Shown in pieces: positions 9,700-17,052 of a DNA stretch of 64,000 bases; positions within the stretch are counted from its first letter, which is position 1; the number at the start of each line of letters is the position of its first letter. This DNA is from Paludibacter sp. (lineage in GTDB: Bacteria > Bacteroidota > Bacteroidia > Bacteroidales > Paludibacteraceae), in the NCBI GenBank assembly GCA_028710415.1, contig JAQTUE010000004.1, forward strand, positions 1-64,000, given 5' to 3'. The notes below the pieces were generated by a model. That model had not been told where the DNA came from. It saw only the letters and a program-made list of their open reading frames with translations, and ran no database searches. The position numbers and the translations under genes were made by a program.

Positions 9700-11130
9700 C
9701 TATTTTTTTGAATAATCCGGATTGATATTGTAGAGTTTCTCCAGTCTCGATTTTGCACCCTGCAAGTCGTATATGCTTTGATAGTAGCCCGTCAGGTTAG
9801 TCAGGTATTGGTTTTGGCTTGTCATCAGATCCATACTCGACGATACACCTTGTTTGTATTTCTCCAGGGTGCGCTGGTAAATCAGATCGGAAAGCTCCTT
9901 GCTCTTTTTCTGATTCAGGTATTTCTCAAGCTTCAGCTTTACATCATTCTGGTATTGGCTTGCCTGCATGTTCAGGCTGTTGGAGACAAACTTGCTCGTA
10001 TTTTGGGCTTTCTCGTAGGTCATTCGTTTCTGGGCAAGTATGGCTATTCGTTCCCCGCTGCTGAAGATCGGCAGGCTCAGGTTGATACCAATCAGGTCTT
10101 TCGGCTGAAAATTGAATGCTGCCTGGTTTAACTGGATATTGTGGTTGTAAAACCCGCTGATGGTTGGCAGGAAACTTAATTTTGAAGCCTGATAATCCAG
10201 TCTGGTAAAATGTTCGTTTGTTTCGAGCAGTTTATAATCTGTATTCTGACTGATATTAAACTTCTCTGCCATGAGCTGCATACTCGATTGCACCAGTAAA
10301 TCATTCGATTCGATGGTGTCCGACAATTCTAACTTTACGGCATCGTCCAATCCCAGCTGTATCTTCATAAGCCGGTACCCCAGATCCAGGTTGCTGTCAA
10401 TCTGGTTCATGGCATTCCGCACGGTATTGGCAGTCACTTCCAGTTGGTCGACATCAGTCAGTTCCAGAAACCCCTGTTTATTCATCTCTGAAATTTCGTT
10501 CAGGGTTTTCGTGATGTTCTCCAGGTTTTGGGCCAGTATCTTGCGGCTTTCTTCGGCAAGTTGCAACATGTGGTAAGTGTTCACCACCGTTTCGGTCACA
10601 TCGAGCCTGGTTTTCTCATCGCCCTGTTTTGCAAGGTTGAAAAAAGCTTTTCTTGCTTGTAGTCCCACAATATACGAGCCGCTGAAAATCAATTGGGAGA
10701 GCGTGATATCCGCGGAGATATTGTTTGGAACCCCCAATTCAATGCTTGCACCTGCCACGCTGTTAAGATAAATGTATTCACCACTCTGCAGTTGCAACTG
10801 GCTCATAGTCCCTGTCCCGGTAGTGGCATCAAACGGTACTTTGGTATTCGACAGTTGGGTGCCCGGGAAATTGATAGTGGGTACTGTGAAAAGATGCTGG
10901 TAATTGGCCTTAGCATCCACATGAGGCAATCCCATGGCGGTTATTTCCCATATTTTGTTTTGTGCTATTTTCAGGTCGAGTTTCGAATTAATGACATTCG
11001 TATTATTCTGCAACGCCATTTTAATGGACTGATCAAGCGATAACCGGGTTGTTTCCTGGCCTGCTGAAACCAGTGTTCCTCCTGTGAACATCGCAATAAG
11101 CAGCAGTAAGGGTTTAAGTTTTATCAACAT
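9700..11130 (-). CDS. TolC-family outer-membrane efflux protein
   Basis: A 476-residue protein with a signal peptide (residues 1-24). It shows two OEP repeats: 'LSLDQSIKMALQNNTNVINSKLDLKIAQNKI' at the start, and the second beginning after 'LKLLETNEHF', ending with 'YKQGVSSSMDLMTSQNQYLTNLTGYYQSIYDLQGAKSRLEKL', the standard TolC finish. It is the first gene of the three-gene efflux operon, 48 bases ahead of the adaptor. No regulator gene adjoins it; the divergent neighbour is the small lipoprotein at 11623. No convincing promoter for the operon was found in 11131-11545. Confidence 0.9.
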   Translation of the reverse strand: MLIKLKPLLLLIAMFTGGTLVSAGQETTRLSLDQSIKMALQNNTNVINSKLDLKIAQNKIWEITAMGLPHVDAKANYQHLFTVPTINFPGTQLSNTKVPFDATTGTGTMSQLQLQSGEYIYLNSVAGASIELGVPNNISADITLSQLIFSGSYIVGLQARKAFFNLAKQGDEKTRLDVTETVVNTYHMLQLAEESRKILAQNLENITKTLNEISEMNKQGFLELTDVDQLEVTANTVRNAMNQIDSNLDLGYRLMKIQLGLDDAVKLELSDTIESNDLLVQSSMQLMAEKFNISQNTDYKLLETNEHFTRLDYQASKLSFLPTISGFYNHNIQLNQAAFNFQPKDLIGINLSLPIFSSGERIAILAQKRMTYEKAQNTSKFVSNSLNMQASQYQNDVKLKLEKYLNQKKSKELSDLIYQRTLEKYKQGVSSSMDLMTSQNQYLTNLTGYYQSIYDLQGAKSRLEKLYNINPDYSKK

Positions 11131-11545
11131 ATGTCGAAATGATTAAGAGTTATTAGTATTTTTTATTCTAATGTAAGGATCATTCCTCTTTTTATTTTAT
11201 TCCTCTGATTATAATAATTTCCTCCACCTGCATCTGCAGTAAATGCAGATCAGCCCCTGAACAAAGTGATTCCGGCTTTATTATTGATTTGATTAATCGT
11301 ACCTGTCATCCTGAATGAATTGAATAATTCAAAGAAATAAAAACAATAATTCTATATTAAAGTTCAATTGCTAAGCTTGTTGCATTTCTTTTAGTGATGT
11401 TGCAAAATGTGAATGGAATATAATTGTTTGGAATGTGCAAACGGCTTAAAATTCATTGCTAAACCAGTGTTCACCTGATTTAAACAGGTTGATATTTAAA
11501 GTATTAGTATCTTCAGGTATTCATTTTCTGTTATCAAAGTGTGTG

Positions 11546-11609
11546 AATCATGTAACATAATCCCATAATTATGTAATACATACTTGCTCTGAATGCATGA
11601 TCTTTGTAT
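11546..11609 (+). promoter_or_regulatory. Direct-repeat activator site with -7 box, copy A
   Basis: AATCATGTAAC (11546-11556) and AATTATGTAAT (11567-11577) are direct repeats 21 bases apart, preceded by GTGTG. Exactly 25 bases later comes TTTGTAT (11603-11609), the core of a Bacteroidota -7 box. The same arrangement with the same spacings occurs at 31533 and 41853. Here the start codon at 11623 is only 13 bases beyond the box, so the leader would be very short. The rest of 11131-11545 shows nothing. Confidence 0.75.
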
Positions 11610-11622
11610 AAAAATAAATGAT

Positions 11623-11823
11623 ATGAAAAAGCTAAGAACTATTTTGACTATTTTGTTTATATCCTTGATGTTGGGTGGAATGACTTCCTGCGAAATATCC
11701 CGTCATGCTGATAATGGAAGGCACAGAGGATGGCATCAACGCCACGACAGGGATGATCACAGGAGAAATACTACTATTGTAATCGAAAAGAAACATAGAG
11801 GCGATCGCGACGATGACCATTGA
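11623..11823 (+). CDS. His-rich mini-lipoprotein, copy 1
   Basis: A 66-residue protein. 'MKKLRTILTILFISLMLGG' is a signal sequence and 'MTSC' a plausible lipobox with Cys24. The mature part is only about 43 residues, very rich in His, Arg and Asp ('HRGWHQRHDRDDHRR' and a terminal 'HRGDRDDDH'). The start is set at 11623 because an in-frame ATG at 11593 lies upstream of the predicted -7 box. A paralogue at 13336 shares signal peptide, lipobox and terminal motif. Metal binding is a reasonable guess from composition only; the family was not recognised. Confidence 0.75.
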   Translation: MKKLRTILTILFISLMLGGMTSCEISRHADNGRHRGWHQRHDRDDHRRNTTIVIEKKHRGDRDDDH

Positions 11824-11825
11824 TG

Positions 11826-11866
11826 TTTAGTTAATTGGTTAATTAGTTAATTGGTTGATTGGTTGC
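11826..11866. repeat. 8-bp GTTRATTR tandem array, copy 1
   Basis: About five degenerate units of the octamer GTTAATTG/GTTGATTG directly after the stop codon of mini-lipoprotein 1 and before its terminator. Related arrays lie at 13113, 13539 and 51131. Confidence 0.75.
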
Positions 11867-11889
11867 CAGCAATTAATCCGATAAAAATA

Positions 11890-11926
11890 AATAACGGCTT
11901 CACATTATGGGAAGCCGTTATTATTT
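11890..11926 (+). terminator. Hairpin terminator after mini-lipoprotein 1
   Basis: AATAACGGCTTC (11890-11901) pairs with GAAGCCGTTATT (11911-11922), followed by TATTTAAT. The stem core CGGCTTC recurs in the hairpins at 13205 and, as CGTCTTC, at 13675. Confidence 0.8.
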
Positions 11927-12627
11927 AATAAATTAAAAACATCAGCCTCATAACTTTAAATGATGAACTTTATTTCTTGAATTGAATGTTTTGCTGACTT
12001 TGTTTACTAGTTTCAATTCCACTATTGATCGATCTTTTTGTAGCTTTTTTCCTGGTATTTAAAAAAGTATCCTTTTCCAACAAGAATTAATGGCATAAAA
12101 TATATAAAGTAATGTCAAACATTTTACGTTAATCAGGCTTTGGTAGATTAAAAAATAGGCAATTATAGTTAATAAGAATAAATAAAGTAGATGTTTAGGT
12201 TAAATAAAGCAAATGTATATTATTAAATATTGGATTACTTTTCAATAAATGCTTTTTCTTTGGATTTGTAAAAAGAAATATTTTACCGGCATGTAGTAAT
12301 TAATGTAATTGGTTGTAATAGATGCACTGAAGATAATTCTTTTGTATTTTTATAAAAATATCACCTGAATTGTATTCAGTGCTAAAATCAATAGGTTTAC
12401 CTGTTGTTTTAAAACTCAGAAAGCGTTATTTTGTAGAATCAGGATAGTTAATATCGTCAATAACTTAGTATTGACAGTAAAAAAAAATACTACAGCCATA
12501 AAACTAATACGACTGTCAACTACATGTTTTGATGTATCGCATTTATACATATATTTGTCAAGTCAAAACACAAACAACAATTCCTTATATCATTTATAAT
12601 TATTCACGCACTCAAAAAATCAATCGT
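11927..12627. other. AT-rich gap with no recognised gene
   Basis: About 700 bases without a convincing coding frame. An in-frame extension from 12529 to the first small membrane peptide exists but does not look like protein. The stretch could hold an untranslated leader or a small RNA for the peptides downstream, but no structure was clear enough to call. Confidence 0.4.
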
Positions 12628-12729
12628 ATGAAAACTTTAAAAATCGATTCATTTGTAAAAACTGTTTCCATTATCTTTTCAAGTTATATGTTGGTACTGA
12701 TGACCGTGATAATAATTTTGCACAAATAA
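12628..12729 (+). CDS. 33-residue single-pass membrane peptide, copy 1
   Basis: The ATG at 12628 gives 33 residues: a basic, polar start (MKTLKIDSF), then 'KTVSIIFSSYM' running into a hydrophobic segment of about 20 residues and a short 'HK' end. A second ORF 76 bases downstream encodes a clear paralogue sharing 'KTVSI-x-FSSYM' and the same length, so conservation of sequence and length between the two argues that both are translated. The size, single membrane span and terminal Lys resemble type I toxin peptides or small membrane regulators. The family was not recognised. Confidence 0.6.
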   Translation: MKTLKIDSFVKTVSIIFSSYMLVLMTVIIILHK

Positions 12730-12805
12730 GGAATCTACAGCGCGAACTCATTCATAGATTAATTCTTAAATATCAAGTATAATTTTCACTTCAAAATTCA
12801 ATATT

Positions 12806-12907
12806 ATGAAAGCTCTAAACTTAAAATCGTTTGCTAAAACAGTTTCTATACTTTTTTCAAGTTATATGATCGTTTTATTGGTAATGGTATTGATACTGCA
12901 AAAATAA
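12806..12907 (+). CDS. 33-residue single-pass membrane peptide, copy 2
   Basis: The frame runs from the ATG at 12806 to TAA at 12905-12907. It encodes 33 residues starting MKALNLKSFAKTVSILFSSY and continuing as a hydrophobic helix ending in 'LQK'. It aligns end to end without gaps with the peptide at 12628. Nucleotide differences are spread over the gene while the 'KTVSI-x-FSSYM' core is kept, which supports real coding. A strong terminator follows at 13063, so the two peptides probably form one transcript. Function unknown. Confidence 0.6.
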   Translation: MKALNLKSFAKTVSILFSSYMIVLLVMVLILQK

Positions 12908-13062
12908 TCGGGAATCAGATCGGTTTCTTGACTCACAATAACTATAAGATTCAAAGTCTGTAAAATAATCCTTTCCGGTTGGTTGCTTACCTCCGACACA
13001 CTCCTGGATTATATAAAATTAATCCACGGATTAACAACCAGTCACACGATTTATACTGAAAT

Positions 13063-13101
13063 TCTCCTGCAACCGGTAAAGGTTTGCAGGAGATTTTTTT
13101 T
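13063..13101 (+). terminator. Rho-independent terminator after the twin peptides
   Basis: TCTCCTGCAA (13063-13072) pairs with TTGCAGGAGA (13084-13093), followed by nine T residues. This is a textbook intrinsic terminator. Confidence 0.9.
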
Positions 13102-13112
13102 TATGTCCCATT

Positions 13113-13200
13113 GTTGGTTGATTGGTTAATCGGTTGATTAGTTGATTGGTTAATTAGTTGATTGGTTAATTGGTTGATTGGTTGATTAGTTGATTGGTTT
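13113..13200. repeat. 8-bp GTTRATTR tandem array, copy 2
   Basis: About eleven octamers of GTTGATTG, GTTAATTG, GTTGATTA and similar in strict 8-base register, lying between the peptide terminator and the hairpin at 13205. Confidence 0.85.
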
Positions 13201-13204
13201 AGAA

Positions 13205-13237
13205 GTGACGGCTCGAAGTGAAGCCGTCACTATTTTC
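13205..13237. terminator. Hairpin after 8-bp array
   Basis: GTGACGGCT (13205-13213) pairs with AGCCGTCAC (13222-13230), followed by TATTTT. It follows the array but no adjacent gene stop, so it may be the remnant of a lost module copy. Confidence 0.6.
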
Positions 13238-13335
13238 ACTATTTTTTCAAATGGCATGAATCTTGTATTGTATCCCTGAGATTATATACTGCTTGTTGCA
13301 CAGTTTACACAATCTAACCATAAAAAATTAAGGAT

Positions 13336-13536
13336 ATGAAAAAGCTAAGTTCTATTTTGACAATTTTGTTTCTTGCCCTGATGTTGGGTGGCATGACTTC
13401 CTGCGAAGTAAACCGCTATGCTGAATACAGAGAACACCGGGGCTGGCATCACCGCCATCACTACTATCACCACAGGGGCGTTGAAGTCGTTATCATTGAC
13501 AGGCATCACCGGGGTGACCGGGACGATGACCATTGA
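13336..13536 (+). CDS. His-rich mini-lipoprotein, copy 2
   Basis: A 66-residue paralogue of the protein at 11623: the same length, nearly the same signal peptide ('MKKLSSILTILFLALMLGG'), the same 'MTSC' lipobox and the same 'HRGDRDDDH' terminus. The middle differs and is even richer in His ('HRGWHHRHHYYHHRG'). Conservation of the ends with divergence in the middle suggests duplication followed by change in the presumed ligand-binding part. Unlike copy 1, no direct-repeat activator site precedes it, so the two copies are probably regulated differently. Confidence 0.75.
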   Translation: MKKLSSILTILFLALMLGGMTSCEVNRYAEYREHRGWHHRHHYYHHRGVEVVIIDRHHRGDRDDDH

Positions 13537-13538
13537 TG

Positions 13539-13638
13539 TTTGGTTAATTAGTTGATTGGTTAATTGGTTGATTAGTTAATTGGTTGATTAGTTGATTAGT
13601 TAATTAGTTAATTGGTTAATTGGTTAATTGGTTGATTC
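13539..13638. repeat. 8-bp GTTRATTR tandem array, copy 3
   Basis: About twelve degenerate octamers (GTTAATTA, GTTGATTG, GTTAATTG and so on) directly after mini-lipoprotein 2, in the same relative position as the array after copy 1. Confidence 0.85.
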
Positions 13639-13674
13639 ATTGGCTAAATAAAGTCAATGATATCCCTAACTAAC

Positions 13675-13711
13675 AGTGCCGTCTTCACTCCGTGTGAAGA
13701 CGGCACTATTA
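13675..13711 (+). terminator. Hairpin terminator after mini-lipoprotein 2
   Basis: AGTGCCGTCTTCAC (13675-13688) pairs perfectly with GTGAAGACGGCACT (13694-13707) around a 5-base loop and is followed by ATTATTTT. Confidence 0.85.
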
Positions 13712-13880
13712 TTTTGAGACTAATATTTCCAATTGCTGGATACTTCAGTCCGTTGAATACGAATCTTTTCTCATTACCTCTCACATTGAAACGATAATTA
13801 GTTGCTGCATGAGCCTAAGTCAAGCCTGCACTTTAAAAAAATACCAATTCTTGCTTCCAAGATGTCTTCATCCTGTTTTC

Positions 13881-13935
13881 GTTATATCTTAGATGTATCT
13901 TAGATGTATCTTAGATATAACTTAGATGTCTCATA
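13881..13935. repeat. 11-bp-period tandem array, locus 1
   Basis: Five consecutive 11-base units: GTTATATCTTA, GATGTATCTTA (twice), GATATAACTTA and GATGTCTCATA. Two further related units follow near 13952-13973. It lies in the gap 13537-14453 together with the preceding array and terminator, the methylase relic and a -7 box. Arrays with the same period but other sequences occur at 45661 and 56854. Confidence 0.8.
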
Positions 13936-14272
13936 TCATTATAAGGTTAATATATCTTAGTTATATCTTTATCGAAAAGAAGATAGATCCTAAATAATAC
14001 GAAGACCAGGTGAAGACATCCATCAGGATGGTAAAAAAAACGACCCAGAACTCATTCCACAACTTTTCAAATCATAAAGAATTGTTGACCACTACTTATC
14101 AGGATTCTACAAATCCGGTCCATATCTTTTCGGGTTGGACAAAGTGAATAAATGATTGCTAAAGGCAGGGTGGATTAAGACTTAAAGTATAAATAGCCGC
14201 GTTGATTATCAAAAAGGAATTATCGTTGATAAATTATTTAACAAGAATAAACAAAGTTTGAAATATAAAACG

Positions 14273-14280
14273 TATTTTTG
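14273..14280 (+). promoter_or_regulatory. -7 box ahead of the candidate defence operon
   Basis: TATTTTTG fits TAnnTTTG. A TTTG lies 12 bases upstream, too close for a standard -33 element. It is the nearest promoter-like site for the operon starting at 14454 and precedes the methylase relic. Confidence 0.4.
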
Positions 14281-14334
14281 TAGTAATTAAATAAACACTA
14301 TGGAATTCATTGCGTTGCCACAAGTCCCAAATAA

Positions 14335-14409
14335 CTTGGAATAGACCAATTGGTTTATCAGTTGTATGGATTGACGGAGGAGGAGATTGGGATTGTGGAG
14401 GGAAAATAG
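14335..14409 (+). pseudogene. C-terminal relic of a TaqI/Eco57I-like restriction-methylase
   Basis: After an in-frame stop at 14332-14334, one frame reads 'LGIDQLVYQLYGLTEEEIGI' and then 'VEGK' before a TAG stop at 14407-14409. 'LVYxLYGLTEEEIxIVEG' is the usual last segment of type IIG restriction-methylases and Eco57I-family methyltransferases with a TaqI-like specificity domain. No more of such a gene lies upstream, so this is a fragment left by replacement or deletion. The relic ends 45 bases before the first gene of the next operon. Confidence 0.65.
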
Positions 14410-14453
14410 ATATTTTAATTACTAAATCAATAATAATTTTAAATATAGAATAC

Positions 14454-15515
14454 ATGGAAATCATTTTTAGCAAATTATTCAAGATCGAAATTACAGCTCA
14501 AGAAGCTGAAGAGAGACCTGATTTACACAAGATTGCGAACTTCAAGATATATATTCAAAATATGCTTGAACAAACTAGTGAAAAAAGTCCAGATAGATAT
14601 TATAAATTTCGTAGTGAACACACCGAGGTGAGAAATCTAATAAATAATATATTGTCTGATAATGAATTCGATAACAGTAGCCTTGCAATAGCAAACAGAT
14701 TATTAATTAAAGAACGTGCTGCTCAAGAGGATTTAGAAAAAAAGAACCTAAAGCAAAGAATAACAAAGGGTATGCTTATTGTTTCTTTAATACGAATGAC
14801 GAGCGAAGCTTCAAAACTTATTATACTAAAAGTAGACTATGATGAGTTTATATCAGATTTAACAGGTGAAATTGCGACAGGATTATCAATAAGAAGAAAA
14901 GTATATAAAGCTTTAATTTGCGAACTTGATAACGAGAATAATATTCTAAATACTGCAATATATGATACAAATACTTCAAGTAGTACTTATTGGTGGGATA
15001 AGTTTTTAGAGTTAGATGTAATACGTCAGAATAATATTAATACAAAAAATGCTTTTGATGCAATACATAGTGAAATATTAAAGCCATTAAAAACTAATTA
15101 TAAACAAGATTATTTGCATTTATGGAATATCACTCTTGGATATTTTAAATTAGGAGGTGATTTTAATCTTGATTTTTATGTCAATGACATTTTAGGTAAT
15201 TATACACCTTATAACAATAAAGTGATAATGGTTGACTTAATGACTAAATGCTCAAAACTTCCAGAAAAACTTGCAGAAAAGAACAAATTTGACAGAAAGT
15301 TCACAAAAGATAAAGCGACATTAACAGGTAAAAAATATCATGAAACAATAAAGATATCAAGTGAGATAGATTTAGTTTTGAATGATCATGTTGCAAACCT
15401 AGCAGATATTATTACTGCCAGATACGATAAAGAAACTAATGAGAAGTTTCTAATACTAAAAAGTGATTTAGGTTATGAGTATGCTAAGAGTTTAAGAAAA
15501 AACATCGATGAATAA
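14454..15515 (+). CDS. Nucleoid-associated (NdpA)-like protein; operon gene A
   Basis: A 353-residue protein. The start is set at the ATG at 14454; the frame is open upstream only through the methylase relic. The middle region 'KGMLIVSLIRM', 'LSIRRKVYKALICEL' and 'AIYDTNTSSSTYWWDKFLEL' follows the pattern of NdpA/YejK-type proteins (a beta strand, a basic segment, then D-x-N/T...YW-x-x-FL), and the same pattern is plain in gene C. This is a judgement by eye at low identity, so the homology is only probable. It overlaps gene B by 8 bases, so translational coupling is likely. It is visibly more AT-rich than the flanking housekeeping genes. Confidence 0.55.
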   Translation: MEIIFSKLFKIEITAQEAEERPDLHKIANFKIYIQNMLEQTSEKSPDRYYKFRSEHTEVRNLINNILSDNEFDNSSLAIANRLLIKERAAQEDLEKKNLKQRITKGMLIVSLIRMTSEASKLIILKVDYDEFISDLTGEIATGLSIRRKVYKALICELDNENNILNTAIYDTNTSSSTYWWDKFLELDVIRQNNINTKNAFDAIHSEILKPLKTNYKQDYLHLWNITLGYFKLGGDFNLDFYVNDILGNYTPYNNKVIMVDLMTKCSKLPEKLAEKNKFDRKFTKDKATLTGKKYHETIKISSEIDLVLNDHVANLADIITARYDKETNEKFLILKSDLGYEYAKSLRKNIDE

Positions 15516-17052
15516 CGTCATTCAGAATATTTGTAATTTATTTATTCCTGCAAATTACAATCAATTGATTTTAGAAGATATTGTTCAAGTGAAGTGTGTA
15601 GCAACTTGTAGCGATTTTCTTTATCCCACAAAATCAGATTTTGATAGTTTAGTATCTTCGATAAATATAAGAGATAACATTCATATTTCGATTATAGCTA
15701 ATGATGAAACGCTAAATTTTGTGGATAAATCCGAAATGGGTTTTGATCAATATGTAGAAGAATATAGGTCTTTTCTAGAAGGTCAAGACGAGTTTAAGAT
15801 AATAATCACAATTGAAAAAAAACGATTAGAAAATTGTTATTCAATTTACCTTATAGATAAGTTTATTGAATATTTCACTTCATTACCTTTGTTGGGACAA
15901 TTGGCAAAAATTAATGAAGTATTTAATGGCAGAGAAGGTTTTTATTTCGAAATACAAGATGACTTATTTAAAGAATTTAATACACCATTGGTTAAGTTTA
16001 TACCAATTAATAATACACCGATTTTAGACGAACAAAGAAACGGTAGTAGCTTAATTAAAGTAAAAAACCTTTGCCATTGTGGTTTGTTGACAAAATATAA
16101 TTTTGTACCCAACGACTTTTATTCTACAACTACTGAAAATAAAGAGTTAACTATTATATTCAACAGATTGGTTTTGATATATTCAATGTTATATATATTT
16201 GATATTGTTGAAATCAGTAGTAGTTTAATTAATTACAAATTAAATGGATATAGAACAATAAATCAACAAGTAGATATAAATGATATAGATATTTCTTCGT
16301 GGAATGATTACTTTGAAATTTATAAATGGGTATATGACGGTGGAAATATTGTTGATAAAATTGGATTAACCAGAAATTTACTATCATTAAACTTTACTCC
16401 TAATAATCTTCAGTTATCAGAATCAACATTTGATGCAATCAAATCTAGTTTTAAGTTATATCAAAAAGAAAATATCAAACAATATATAGAAATACGAAAC
16501 AAAATTTCTGAGCAATTATTAAGTTTACAAGAAAAAGCTGAGAAAATTGTAGAAAATTATGTGTCGGATTATAAAAAAAGTTTCCTTACTGTAGTATCAT
16601 TTTATATCTCCGTAATTGCGATTCGTGTTATATCAAAAGGTGATTTTTCTGGAGGCTTTACATTTGAGATAACGCTTTTGTCAATAGGGTTTTTATTGAT
16701 ATTTCTACTTGTAATGTTTTATTCGCGTTGGGAAATTAAGAAGCAAATAGAGAGATATGAAAAAGTATATCAAAATATGAAAATAAGATATTCTGATTTA
16801 TTGGAGCCTAGTGATATAAAGCGAATTTTAAATAATGATAGCGATCATATTTTGAATTTAGAGCATATCAATAATAACAAGAAAAAATACACTGAACTTT
16901 GGGTACTTTCATTGATTGTGCTTCTTATTATATCTATTGTACTATTTATAAGTAATAGCCCAAAATCAGTTTTACTGCCAATAAATAATATCTCAATAAA
17001 ACTAATAATATCAATAAAAACTATATTAAATGCTCTACAAGGAATATATTAA
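15508..17052 (+). CDS. Large protein with three C-terminal membrane segments; operon gene B
   Basis: A 514-residue protein of no recognised family. Residues 1-340 are soluble, with many short alternating strands and Asn/Asp-rich loops. Helical residues 320-355 lead into membrane segments at about 358-376, 384-406 and 464-483, with a charged cytosolic stretch between the second and third. A large sensing domain linked to a C-terminal membrane bundle is a common plan for membrane-disrupting effectors in bacterial immunity, which is the role suggested here by inference only. It overlaps A by 8 bases and C by 23 bases. Confidence 0.6.
   Translation: MNNVIQNICNLFIPANYNQLILEDIVQVKCVATCSDFLYPTKSDFDSLVSSINIRDNIHISIIANDETLNFVDKSEMGFDQYVEEYRSFLEGQDEFKIIITIEKKRLENCYSIYLIDKFIEYFTSLPLLGQLAKINEVFNGREGFYFEIQDDLFKEFNTPLVKFIPINNTPILDEQRNGSSLIKVKNLCHCGLLTKYNFVPNDFYSTTTENKELTIIFNRLVLIYSMLYIFDIVEISSSLINYKLNGYRTINQQVDINDIDISSWNDYFEIYKWVYDGGNIVDKIGLTRNLLSLNFTPNNLQLSESTFDAIKSSFKLYQKENIKQYIEIRNKISEQLLSLQEKAEKIVENYVSDYKKSFLTVVSFYISVIAIRVISKGDFSGGFTFEITLLSIGFLLIFLLVMFYSRWEIKKQIERYEKVYQNMKIRYSDLLEPSDIKRILNNDSDHILNLEHINNNKKKYTELWVLSLIVLLIISIVLFISNSPKSVLLPINNISIKLIISIKTILNALQGIY

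Noticed and set aside
12529..12627. Upstream extension of the first 33-residue peptide
   Set aside because: The second peptide has the same length as the short form and no matching extension.
14310..14453. N-terminal extension of operon gene A
   Set aside because: This stretch overlaps the methylase relic in another frame and its translation is Gly/Asp/Trp-rich and unlike a start; the ATG at 14454 is preferred.
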